6,335 nt of DNA from Nitrospiraceae bacterium. GTDB taxonomy: Bacteria; Nitrospirota; Thermodesulfovibrionia; Thermodesulfovibrionales; Dissulfurispiraceae. Location of the stretch: positions 1 to 6,335 of the forward strand of contig PMYY01000021.1 of the NCBI GenBank assembly GCA_003170655.1, written 5' to 3'. Within the stretch, counting starts at the first letter, position 1, and every line of letters starts with the position of its first letter. The notes under the pieces were generated by a model. That model was not told the DNA's origin, did not search any database, and saw only the letters and a list, made by a program, of their open reading frames with translations. Made by a program: the position numbers and the translations under genes. Below are positions 1 through 6,104 of this stretch, in pieces.

Positions 1-1
1 A

Positions 2-235
2 TTGAAAAGGGACGCTGATGGTCATGTGTCGCTGCTTGACCAGCTCAGATTAATTCTTGAAAACTCGAATAACGCATATACGTTTCAGTACCGCTGCAAA
101 GGGAAGCAGATCATTATTGAAAAGCAGCCCGACAATAGCATCATAGCCTATTATGCCGATGACCGGGATGGGAGCATCACTATAGACCCCACGGAGCGTC
201 CATTTGACCGAATCAAGTTCTTCTATCAGCAATAG
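2..235 (+). CDS. Unidentified protein, C-terminal part (5' end outside window)
   Basis: An open frame runs from the window edge to a TAG stop at 233-235 and gives 77 visible residues. The first codon is TTG with no visible upstream sequence, so this is most likely the tail of a longer gene rather than a complete one. The visible part is hydrophilic, mixed in charge and soluble-looking, with no membrane segment or signal peptide. It ends in the aromatic stretch IKFFYQQ. I recognise no domain. A good terminator lies about 100 bases downstream at 335-366, but an inferred element end (281-325) sits between the stop codon and that terminator, so the terminator may belong to the element rather than to this gene. 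The coding call rests on natural-looking composition and an uninterrupted frame. The function is unknown. Confidence 0.55.
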   Translation: MKRDADGHVSLLDQLRLILENSNNAYTFQYRCKGKQIIIEKQPDNSIIAYYADDRDGSITIDPTERPFDRIKFFYQQ

Positions 236-280
236 GCAGACTGTAACTGGGCAAAGTTTCAATGCGGAACCCTAAAGACC

Positions 281-325
281 GTCCCGAAAATACCTGTTAT
301 AAGGGGTAACTAATCTATACTATAT
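281..325 (+). repeat. Left imperfect inverted repeat, inferred element end
   Basis: This segment matches the reverse complement of 6059-6101. The inner block TCTATACTATAT (314-325) pairs with TCTATACTAAAT read from the right end (11/12). The middle block TATAAGGGGTAA (298-309) pairs with TATAGGGGGTAA (11/12). The outer 15 bases (281-295) match at 10/15, with the same 2-base separation from the middle block on both sides. The spacer between middle and inner blocks is 4 bases here and 2 on the right. I infer a recombinase-recognised element terminus. The exact cut position cannot be read from the sequence. Confidence 0.6.
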
Positions 326-334
326 CTGGCATTC

Positions 335-366
335 AAGCCCTGCTTCTGATGCAAGCCGGGCTTTTT
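335..366 (+). terminator. Rho-independent terminator
   Basis: The stem AAGCCC (335-340) pairs with GGGCTT (358-363). After one T/C mismatch it continues as GCTT (342-345) with AAGC (353-356) around a 7-base loop, and a T run follows to 366. It would stop rightward transcription, either from the gene ending at 235 or from outside the element. It lies only about 10 bases inside the inferred left end. Confidence 0.75.
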
Positions 367-401
367 AGTGAAAAGAATGCGTGCATATCGAGGGAAATCT
401 A

Positions 402-408
402 TATACTA
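402..408 (+). repeat. Subterminal TATACTA copy, left side
   Basis: This is the second TATACTA on the left, inside the context ATCTATATACTATAT. The first is at 316-322 within the left inverted repeat. Both point the same way, into the element. The right end carries the mirrored form TAGTATA at 5988-5994, 6000-6006 and 6062-6068. This is a candidate secondary binding site for the recombinases. An overlapping role as a -10 element (TATACT) is possible, but no good -35 is present. Confidence 0.4.
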
Positions 409-445
409 TATAAGAAATTGTAGGCGATATCGAGAACCTGACCTA

Positions 446-474
446 AGGACAGCAATGTTGCTATCCTACTTTTT
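446..474 (+). terminator. Second hairpin with T run
   Basis: AGGA (446-449) pairs with TCCT (464-467). After a C/A mismatch, AGCA (451-454) pairs with TGCT (459-462) around the loop ATGT. Five T residues follow at 470-474. It resembles an intrinsic terminator reading rightward and is the second one ahead of the first gene of the element. It could instead be an attenuator in a leader transcript. Confidence 0.55.
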
Positions 475-580
475 ATTCGGTATTTAATTCCCTCTTCCTC
501 CGAACATTGTATTTCATTTTTCTGATTTTCTGATTCATCCTCCAGAAGCCTATCCACTGTTCTATCTGTCAACATAATGA

Positions 581-1000
581 ATGGAACCAACAAACAGAGG
601 ACAGAAGCGGTGTGTTTACTGTGGTCGGTATTACAAGCCTAATCCCAGGGTCTGGAAAATCCAGAAGAGTTGCAGTGACCAAGAGTGCAGGGCAAAGCGC
701 AAGAGGGAGAGCCATCAGAAGTGGCTGGAAGCGAATCCGGACTGTTTCAAGGGTCGGTATGTGGAAATAAAAGAGTGGCGCAAGAAAAATCCCGATTACC
801 AGCGTCTCTGGAGAAAAAAGCGGCGTGAGATACAAGACGCGATACCCCCAGCAGAGCCAGTAAAGACAACGGTTTTAGTGATACCGGAGAAAATCCTCAA
901 AAGCGAGATACAAGACGAGATAAGGCTGGTAAGGCAGTGTGTATGCTGGTTCTACGTTGCCGGAGTGGAAACGGCTCTGCGAGATACAAATTTCGATTGA
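581..1000 (+). CDS. Small putative zinc-ribbon (Cys4) protein, mobile-element associated
   Basis: The product is a 139-residue, strongly basic protein. An N-terminal Cys4 set (C11, C14, C31, C36; spacing C-x2-C-x16-C-x4-C, beginning CVYCGRYYKP) looks like a metal-binding, probably nucleic-acid-binding, ribbon. It is followed by a Trp/Lys/Arg-rich segment at about 45-82 (WLEANPD, EWRKKNPDYQRLW) and a short repeated motif, EIQD, at 83-86 and 109-112. The tail holds C120 and C122. I recognise the layout as a family of hypothetical proteins common in Geobacter-like and other environmental proteobacteria, often near recombinases, with no established role that I know of. The ATG at 581 is the first good start in frame, but no clear Shine-Dalgarno precedes it. 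The gene lies inside the inferred element, 217 bases upstream of gmtY on the same strand. A DNA-binding regulator or recombination accessory is possible but unproven. Confidence 0.75.
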   Translation: MEPTNRGQKRCVYCGRYYKPNPRVWKIQKSCSDQECRAKRKRESHQKWLEANPDCFKGRYVEIKEWRKKNPDYQRLWRKKRREIQDAIPPAEPVKTTVLVIPEKILKSEIQDEIRLVRQCVCWFYVAGVETALRDTNFD

Positions 1001-1025
1001 CCCATGTAATCGGCTGTTTTAGGAT
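997..1025 (+). promoter_or_regulatory. Candidate sigma70-type promoter for the gmt operon
   Basis: TTGACC (997-1002, 5/6 to consensus) and TAGGAT (1020-1025, 4/6) are separated by 17 bases. The -35 overlaps the end of the Cys4 gene. Transcription would run into gmtY with a leader of roughly 180 bases. This was matched by eye only, and chance matches of this quality are common. Confidence 0.3.
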
Positions 1026-1087
1026 GAATCATGCGATGGGCAAAGAGTTACTCCATAATCGACCACCAGATATTTCACGGCGGTTAT

Positions 1088-1101
1088 CTTAGCCGGTTAA
1101 G
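1088..1101. repeat. 14-bp near-palindrome upstream of gmtY
   Basis: CTTAGCCGGTTAAG is self-complementary except at one G/T pair. The sequence CGGTTA also occurs just upstream at 1081-1086 and within it at 1094-1099. Its place between the candidate promoter and gmtY would suit an operator or a leader hairpin. Nothing in the sequence shows which protein would bind. Confidence 0.25.
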
Positions 1102-1205
1102 CCACGAATCCATGGTCCTGTTTCTACTTCTGGTAGTTGCAGGTGACTGGCAAGGGCGGAGTTTTTATTCGGAATGGTCTTCATAGTGCGCGGCATGCGA
1201 CTGGA

Positions 1206-1211
1206 GAGGAG
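1206..1211 (+). promoter_or_regulatory. Ribosome binding site that sets the gmtY start
   Basis: GAGGAG lies 6 bases before the ATG at 1218. The longer frame could begin at a TTG at 1137, but no comparable site stands before it, so 1218 is the preferred start. Confidence 0.75.
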
Positions 1212-1217
1212 CCCGCA

Positions 1218-2708
1218 ATGAACCACGTCCGCATCAATGCAAAGGTCGTCACGGACGACACGGGCATCCAAACAGAGATACCAGTTATTCTGATCGAGCA
1301 TGACGGCAGGATATTTGAATTGGAACCTCTCGTGGACTACTTCCTTGCCAACATCCAGGCTAAGAGTCTGTCATGGGCACAGAAGCTCTGCCAAGGGGTC
1401 GAGATGCTGCTCGACTACATGGCCGCAAACTATGCATATTTCAGCAACCCAGCCGACTTGTTTGCCACCTTCGCTCGGCGTGTGTCTACCGGAACCATTG
1501 GCGAAGATGGCAGAGACCCAAGCGGACTTTACTGGTTGCCGAAACGTACTAAGAACGCCCGGCAACTGCTCATGTCACTAAGCGCATTCTCGGACTGGAT
1601 GAGCCGGAAGTGCGGGACAAAACCGCTCAACCCTTGGCGAGAAGCCACGACCCATGAACAGCGCCTTAACTGGGCAGCTTTCATCAACCGCAGCCAGCGT
1701 TCCTTCCTTGGACATCTGAATAGTTATGCAGAGTCAGCCGAAGCGGCCAAGCAGGCCCGCAACACCTTGCTTGGGCGTACGCCAGGCGGGGATCGCGACG
1801 GTACCAAGGCATTCCCAGATGAAAAGTTCGAGGAACTGCTGTTCGAGGGCTTCAAGGCCCCCGGGAAGCAAGAGGGCAAAGACATCGTAGAACGTTACGA
1901 CTGGGGGGGCATCTGCATCACGATATTGGAGAACGCGGGGGGCCTGCGTGTATCCGAGTCCTTTCATCTTTGGGTACAGGACGTACAGCCTGACTTGCAG
2001 GATCCCGATGTTGCACTGGTTCGGGTCTATCATCCGGTTGAAGGGGCTGCCCCGAAGGACTTCAAGGGGCCAGATGGCCGTTACCTATCTGATCGCGAAG
2101 CTTACCTGAGGGTGCGGTATCCCGGCTACCAACCACGTAATAAGGTCACCGGCAACCGCCGGGCCGGATGGAAAAATCCGAAGCTGAGCGACTCACAGCA
2201 AAACTTTATGTACGTTTATTGGTTTCCACGGGATATGGGCCGACTGTTCCTGCAGGCGTGGAAACTTTACATGTACAAGCGTTTGCGCGCGAGAATCAGC
2301 GCGGACAAACATCCCTTCCTGTTCGTATCGTTTCGCAACTTGCAGCATGGGGAACCCTACACGATTGATGCATACAGCGACGCACATGCCCGCGCAGTTC
2401 GGCGCATCGGGCTTGTTCCTGCTAAGCTGAACGGTACTACCGAACATGGCCATCGACATGCCTACGGGCAACGGGTATACCGCTCCAAGGCAGGCGATCG
2501 TATCATCCAGGCGGGGCTGCATCACGCATCCCCGGATTCTCAGGTCGTCTATACGGAGCCTTCGATTGAACAAGTGACCCGGACACTAGTTGCTGCGACC
2601 GAGGCGTTAGCCGCTGGCCATGCACTGCCGCCAGTCATCGACATGGATCAATTCACTCACCCAGAACTCAAAGAAAAGAAACGATATCTATATAGGAGAT
2701 TACGATGA
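1218..2708 (+). CDS. gmtY: Gamma-mobile-trio tyrosine recombinase GmtY
   Basis: This is a 496-residue tyrosine site-specific recombinase, expected to cut and rejoin DNA at the element ends through a covalent 3'-phosphotyrosine intermediate. The N-terminal half (about 40-190) is predicted helical and fits the core-binding region. The catalytic region carries R244 in GGLRVSE, H410-G-H-R413 in EHGHRHAYG, H436 in GLHHAS and the nucleophile Y445 in VVYTEPS, nine residues after H436 as is usual. The interval from R244 to H410 (166 residues) is longer than in XerC/D-type enzymes, so an insertion is present. All these positions are intact, so the enzyme looks active. The start at 1218 is supported by GAGGAG six bases upstream; a start at TTG 1137 would add 27 residues. 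The stop overlaps the gmtZ start as ATGA. The gmtY name rests on the domain, the size and the three-gene order. I recall the family but could not search. Confidence 0.88.
   Translation: MNHVRINAKVVTDDTGIQTEIPVILIEHDGRIFELEPLVDYFLANIQAKSLSWAQKLCQGVEMLLDYMAANYAYFSNPADLFATFARRVSTGTIGEDGRDPSGLYWLPKRTKNARQLLMSLSAFSDWMSRKCGTKPLNPWREATTHEQRLNWAAFINRSQRSFLGHLNSYAESAEAAKQARNTLLGRTPGGDRDGTKAFPDEKFEELLFEGFKAPGKQEGKDIVERYDWGGICITILENAGGLRVSESFHLWVQDVQPDLQDPDVALVRVYHPVEGAAPKDFKGPDGRYLSDREAYLRVRYPGYQPRNKVTGNRRAGWKNPKLSDSQQNFMYVYWFPRDMGRLFLQAWKLYMYKRLRARISADKHPFLFVSFRNLQHGEPYTIDAYSDAHARAVRRIGLVPAKLNGTTEHGHRHAYGQRVYRSKAGDRIIQAGLHHASPDSQVVYTEPSIEQVTRTLVAATEALAAGHALPPVIDMDQFTHPELKEKKRYLYRRLR
2694..2698 (+). 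promoter_or_regulatory. Ribosome binding site for gmtZ inside gmtY
   Basis: AGGAG is placed 6 bases before the ATG at 2705, within the last codons of gmtY. Together with the ATGA overlap it indicates coupled translation of the two recombinases. Confidence 0.7.
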
Positions 2709-5311
2709 AGAAAGCCCGAAAAGGTGCACTAACAAAAAAAGGCAGGGTACGAGGCTCTTCGGACCCACAGTTGCGCTATGCTACGGCGCTCGATCCCAGA
2801 CTTGAGCAATGGCGTATAATGGCGGTGGAATGGCTTGCTACAGAGGTCAATAAGGTACATGCCGCACTTTCGTTAAGAGATTTTTTTGTGGATTATATTC
2901 ACAAACTAAAGCTTACGACTGACCCTGCAGAGTTCTTGCGGGCAGGATATAACGCACCATGTTTCTATACGGCTTGCCTGAGCCACTTGAAAACACAAAT
3001 TCACGTGCGATATCGTGTCATATCGCGGTTTATCGGGCACGTGTTATCTCAATACTTTTCGGTCGAAGATGACTACGGCAACCGTATTGTGCCGCACGAA
3101 TTCCGGAATCCCATTCCGGAGCTTCCTGAAGGGATAGATGACCATCATTATATGCGAAACTATGAGTCTGACAAGAATGTTCTACCTTATCACTACATGG
3201 AGGAATTACGTTGTATGCTTTGCCCAAAAGATGCCCGGAATTTTTCCGATTGGACATGGGCTCAGGCCATAGTTAAGAGTGAAGGCATTAGAAATGATTA
3301 TGGTGATTGGTTTATGGTGTCTTTCGAGATGATCGACGAATCCGACCCAGACTGCATTTGGCGTACTCGTGAACCCTCAGAGAAAGAGAGAACAAAGTAT
3401 GGCCATGGTGAAATTGTGCATGAACTATGGAGCCCGGCACGAGCAGTTGCCCTATATGTGAAGCTGCATTTGCCGCTTCGCACGTATCAGGTAAGGATGC
3501 TCGATAGCGGCGAGGCTGATACTTTACGCTACCAGCATGGCGAGTGGGAACGAAATGCTGGACCATTAGCGAAGGGATCGGAGAAGAATTCGTATCGCCA
3601 TGGTGTGTTCCGCCGCATGAAGGATAACTTCACACATGTGGAAATGACAGGGCTCTTTATCAATACCAATAAGACTGCCGACAGAAGCAAAGACGAATGG
3701 ACTAAGGGCTATGAAATACCCTGGCAGCACGCTGAGGTGCTTCGCTGGCTTGAGAAACTGAGAGACTGGCAGGAAAAATACAACCCAATTCCGTCTCCCA
3801 CGCCTTGGACAAGCCTTAATAGCAATCATATCGGAGCTGTCAAAAGTCCGGCCATCTTGAAGGAGATGGGCACGTCCTGCTTTCTCTTTCGGAGAGCATC
3901 TGCTAAGGGCGAAGATCGGTTCAAGCCAATAGCCGCTGACCAAGTCAGGTTCATATGGTATAAATTGTTGCTGGAACTTGAAACCCTTTGTGACGCTCGC
4001 CGCGAATGCCTTCCAAGCGGCAATAAATTACACTTTGTGAACCACGCTGCTGATGGGAGATTCACTACTTTCTACCCTCTCCATGCGCTTCGCGTATCAC
4101 TAATTACTGCCTATGCCTTGGAGGGAGGAGTTCCCATGCCGATCCTTTCAAAATGCATCGCAGGTCACGCGCGACTCATTATGACCCTCTACTACACAAA
4201 AGCGGGCATCACCTATATCACAGAAAAGATGGAGGAAGCTGAGAAGCGGTTAATGGAGACTGAGCAGACCAATTTCCTGCGCTGGGCAAAAGACGCTAAG
4301 TACAAGGAATTGCAAGCCAATGGCGCCTATTGCGACCCAGCCTCCATTCAGGCTGTTATTCATGCACAAGCGAGCGGGACAAGTCTCGTCAAGAACAGTA
4401 AGGGCATCTGTCCCAAAGGCGGATGGGGGTGTGATTCAGGCGGTATCTATGTTAATGACAACACCGGTCAGATTACTTACGGCACGGTGCCCGGTTACCC
4501 AGAGAAAAACTGCCCCCGTTGTCGCTGGTTCATTACCGGTCCCGCCTTTTTGCCGGGGCTGCAAAGCCATTGGAACTTTATCCACCTGCAAATGGGTGAT
4601 TTGGGTGATCGCATCGTAACGATGGAGGGGCAGATTACCGCACTTGAAGATGAAAAATACGAGTGTCAGGCAAATGACCGCCCCTTCCTCAAGCATGACC
4701 AGCTGAATAAGCTACGTAATAACTATCAGGTTGAGATTCAAAAGAATGACAAGTTGGCTACTGACTCCACTGCAACTCTTCGTCTGATTGCTCGCTGCGA
4801 GGCCCTTGTCAAGAAGACACAGGCGAATGACGGTATGCAACTGGTGGCCGCAGGCGGTCTATCGGACGTAAGAATCGCAATCACCGAATGCGATAAGTTG
4901 CAGCAGATTCTGACCGCTGTTGCTGGTTCGACCATTTTTCCTGAACACGATACCAGCAAAGCTACGTTACAGGCAGGTCGGGCGTACGACATGATGCTCG
5001 CTATTAACGGTAAAACTCCTGTCTTATTTGGGTTGACAGAGGATGAACAGTTGCTCGTCGTCCAACACATAACCAAGCTGCTCCAGGCCGAGGTCGGCAG
5101 CATTAAGGATGCATTGCCTTTTGTCGATGGGGTGCGCAAGCTCGCCGAACTCGGGCTTGACCAAGATATCGAGCGCATCGTTCTTGAAGTGACCAATGGC
5201 AATTATGCACAGTTTGATTGCGCGAAGCTTACGGATGCGAGCTCCATCATGATTCATAGTTTGCCAAGCGATACTCGATTATCCGACCAAAAGGTCTCAA
5301 TTGCAGGATAG
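2705..5311 (+). CDS. gmtZ: Gamma-mobile-trio integrase GmtZ (VPA1269 family)
   Basis: This 868-residue protein is far larger than a standard tyrosine recombinase but keeps that fold's signature: R259 in LPLRTYQVR, H460-A-L-R463 in YPLHALR, G487-H488 in CIAGHAR and Y497, nine residues after H488. About 200 residues separate R259 from H460, so the catalytic domain is expanded. After it comes a cysteine set, C569, C576, C603 and C606 (C-x6-C-x26-C-x2-C), in the context CPKGGWGC ... CPRCRWFITGPAFLPG, which probably binds zinc. Residues about 630-705 look like coiled coil, and the C-terminal 160 residues have no domain I recognise. The N-terminus is Lys/Arg rich (MKKARKG). The frame is unbroken. 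By analogy with Tn554 TnpB, it probably works with GmtY in the same synaptic complex. It overlaps gmtY by 4 bases and gmtX by 11. The name is by family recall and gene order. Confidence 0.87.
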   Translation: MKKARKGALTKKGRVRGSSDPQLRYATALDPRLEQWRIMAVEWLATEVNKVHAALSLRDFFVDYIHKLKLTTDPAEFLRAGYNAPCFYTACLSHLKTQIHVRYRVISRFIGHVLSQYFSVEDDYGNRIVPHEFRNPIPELPEGIDDHHYMRNYESDKNVLPYHYMEELRCMLCPKDARNFSDWTWAQAIVKSEGIRNDYGDWFMVSFEMIDESDPDCIWRTREPSEKERTKYGHGEIVHELWSPARAVALYVKLHLPLRTYQVRMLDSGEADTLRYQHGEWERNAGPLAKGSEKNSYRHGVFRRMKDNFTHVEMTGLFINTNKTADRSKDEWTKGYEIPWQHAEVLRWLEKLRDWQEKYNPIPSPTPWTSLNSNHIGAVKSPAILKEMGTSCFLFRRASAKGEDRFKPIAADQVRFIWYKLLLELETLCDARRECLPSGNKLHFVNHAADGRFTTFYPLHALRVSLITAYALEGGVPMPILSKCIAGHARLIMTLYYTKAGITYITEKMEEAEKRLMETEQTNFLRWAKDAKYKELQANGAYCDPASIQAVIHAQASGTSLVKNSKGICPKGGWGCDSGGIYVNDNTGQITYGTVPGYPEKNCPRCRWFITGPAFLPGLQSHWNFIHLQMGDLGDRIVTMEGQITALEDEKYECQANDRPFLKHDQLNKLRNNYQVEIQKNDKLATDSTATLRLIARCEALVKKTQANDGMQLVAAGGLSDVRIAITECDKLQQILTAVAGSTIFPEHDTSKATLQAGRAYDMMLAINGKTPVLFGLTEDEQLLVVQHITKLLQAEVGSIKDALPFVDGVRKLAELGLDQDIERIVLEVTNGNYAQFDCAKLTDASSIMIHSLPSDTRLSDQKVSIAG

Positions 5312-5954
5312 TCATCCTTCACCAGACGAGGTACTATCTGCGCTCAAGCACGATGCTACGCCTCGCATGCGACGATCTCTGGACATCATTCAAACCCTCT
5401 GTAGTGAGCAGCACCAGCGCGGTAGCCGAGACTTTTCCGTTGCCACCATCGGTCGCCTCTCATCTGCGCGGGGTGGACCGGCTACACAGACAATAAGGAA
5501 CAAGTACGGCGAACATTACCGGACACTGCTGGTGGCCTGGGCCGCCTTTGCGGACGGACAGACTCGCAAGCCCCCAGCGAAAGTCTATTCAGGTACGGCG
5601 GAAGACGTACTGGGCATGATTGATGATGCGGCCGTACGTGCTATTGTAGGAGTCATAATGGCTGAAAACCGGAAATTGAAGGGTGAAAACACACTGCTCA
5701 AGAGCCAGGCACAGATCACAGTCGACAGGCGCCGGTTACCGGAACCTACCCCCGCACTATCCATGCCTACATTGCTGCCAGTGGAGAAAGAGGCCCTGAG
5801 TCAAGCAATTTCCGAGGAGTTTCTGCGGGTACAAGGCTGGCAGATTGATACGAAAACTGGCAGGGTTACTTCTACAAAGGACGGACGGCCTATCTTCACC
5901 GCAGGTTTTGCCACAGCTATCAAGAAAGTGCTCGACTCCTGCGGTAACCAGTAG
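5301..5954 (+). CDS. gmtX: Gamma-mobile-trio protein GmtX
   Basis: This is a 217-residue soluble protein and the third member of the trio. Residues about 45-82 (around DFSVATIGRLS and TIRNKYGEHYRTLL) look like a helix-turn-helix-like segment. Residues about 117-138 (AENRKLKGENTLLKSQ) form a likely short coiled coil. After a Pro-rich linker at about 147-160 comes a compact C-terminal region. This plan recalls TnpC-type accessory proteins of Tn554-like trios, which help or orient recombination, but that role is inference here. The frame begins at TTG 5301, which has AAGG at 5291-5294 six bases upstream and overlaps the last codons of gmtZ. The next in-frame ATG is at 5367 and would remove 22 residues. 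The TTG is preferred because of the overlap and the binding site. The stop is at 5952-5954. No terminator hairpin with a T run is obvious after it. Confidence 0.82.
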   Translation: MQDSHPSPDEVLSALKHDATPRMRRSLDIIQTLCSEQHQRGSRDFSVATIGRLSSARGGPATQTIRNKYGEHYRTLLVAWAAFADGQTRKPPAKVYSGTAEDVLGMIDDAAVRAIVGVIMAENRKLKGENTLLKSQAQITVDRRRLPEPTPALSMPTLLPVEKEALSQAISEEFLRVQGWQIDTKTGRVTSTKDGRPIFTAGFATAIKKVLDSCGNQ

Positions 5955-5994
5955 CCATGCTGCACAAGGAGGCAGTTCTGACGGAAATAGTATA

Positions 5995-6018
5995 CAAATT
6001 AGTATATATACTAATTTG
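5995..6018. repeat. Perfect 24-bp palindrome near the right end
   Basis: The half-site CAAATTAGTATA (5995-6006) is followed directly by its exact reverse complement (6007-6018). It therefore holds TAGTATA and TATACTA head to head. A dimeric DNA-binding protein or a pair of recombinase protomers would suit such a site. It has no loop and no T run, so it is not a good terminator. Confidence 0.7.
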
Positions 6019-6034
6019 AGATATAGTGTATCTC
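6018..6034. repeat. Short inverted repeat next to the 24-bp palindrome
   Basis: GAGATA (6018-6023) and TATCTC (6029-6034) are inverted around TAGTG. The repeat touches the preceding palindrome at base 6018. Read from the right, the sequence ACACTATATCT resembles ATACTATATCT at the left end, so it may be a degenerate end-binding site. Confidence 0.4.
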
Positions 6035-6058
6035 ACTGACATTACTCACTAACATCAT

Positions 6059-6101
6059 ATTTAGTATAGAAATTACCCCCTATACGAAGTGTTTTGTGAA
6101 C
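6059..6101 (-). repeat. Right imperfect inverted repeat, inferred element end
   Basis: This is the partner of 281-325 in reverse orientation. Read from the right on the - strand it gives TATAGGGGGTAA (6084-6073), two bases, then TCTATACTAAAT (6070-6059). Each block matches its left counterpart at 11/12. An outer segment (6087-6101) matches at 10/15 with conserved spacing. It ends 4 bases before the stop of a possible - strand gene. Confidence 0.6.
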
Positions 6102-6104
6102 AGT

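Larger units (their letters stand above)
236..580. other. Non-coding, AT-rich left end region
   Basis: This stretch of about 345 bases has no convincing gene. It holds the left inverted repeat (281-325), two terminator-like hairpins (335-366 and 446-474), a second TATACTA heptamer (402-408) and a tandem 8-bp repeat TTCTGATT at 520-527 and 528-535, just upstream of the next gene. A - strand open frame from an ATG at 573-575 to a stop at 399-401 (58 residues, protein-like composition) crosses it. That frame has no ribosome binding site and would be antisense to the leader of the following gene, so I do not call it. Confidence 0.6.
281..6101 (+). mobile_element. Inferred compact GMT-type element, about 5.8 kb
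   Basis: The span is bounded by the paired inverted repeats and contains two terminators, the Cys4 protein gene and the coupled gmtY-gmtZ-gmtX operon. The presence of the trio is well supported by the proteins. The borders are inferred from the repeats and from the clustering of TATACTA/TAGTATA at both ends. If the true borders lie elsewhere, the span may instead be the recombination module at one end of a larger island, with cargo outside the window. No direct repeat flanking both ends is convincing. Confidence 0.5.
5955..6104. other. Non-coding, AT-rich right end region
   Basis: No gene is seen here. A full Shine-Dalgarno sequence, AAGGAGG, stands at 5966-5972 but leads to no open frame of useful length. 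TAGTATA heptamers occur at 5988-5994, 6000-6006 and 6062-6068, with a degenerate TAGTGTA at 6024-6030. Two palindromes and the right inverted repeat fill the remainder. Confidence 0.6.

Noticed and set aside
399..575. A - strand frame of 58 residues with protein-like composition
   Set aside because: It has no ribosome binding site, its start is beside the start of the Cys4 gene on the other strand, and it contains the terminator-like hairpin at 446-474. I could not connect it to any family.
1137..1217. Longer gmtY start at TTG 1137
   Set aside because: It has no good ribosome binding site, while GAGGAG stands at ideal distance before ATG 1218. The added 27 residues look like translated leader.
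2193..2573. A 126-residue - strand frame inside gmtY
   Set aside because: It lies wholly opposite the gmtY catalytic region, whose motifs are clear. It is a shadow of that coding frame.
4738..5202. A 154-residue - strand frame inside gmtZ
   Set aside because: It is antisense to an uninterrupted gmtZ, very Ser/Thr rich, and has no start signal. It is an antisense shadow.
5845..6039. A + strand frame overlapping the end of gmtX and running through the palindrome
   Set aside because: It begins inside gmtX in another frame and then translates the AT-rich end repeats. It has no separate start signal.
236..6104. CRISPR array, tRNA gene or tRNA-type attachment site
   Set aside because: There are no regularly spaced long repeats, no cloverleaf and no CCA-ended segment in the non-coding stretches. 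The only repeats are the short end motifs.
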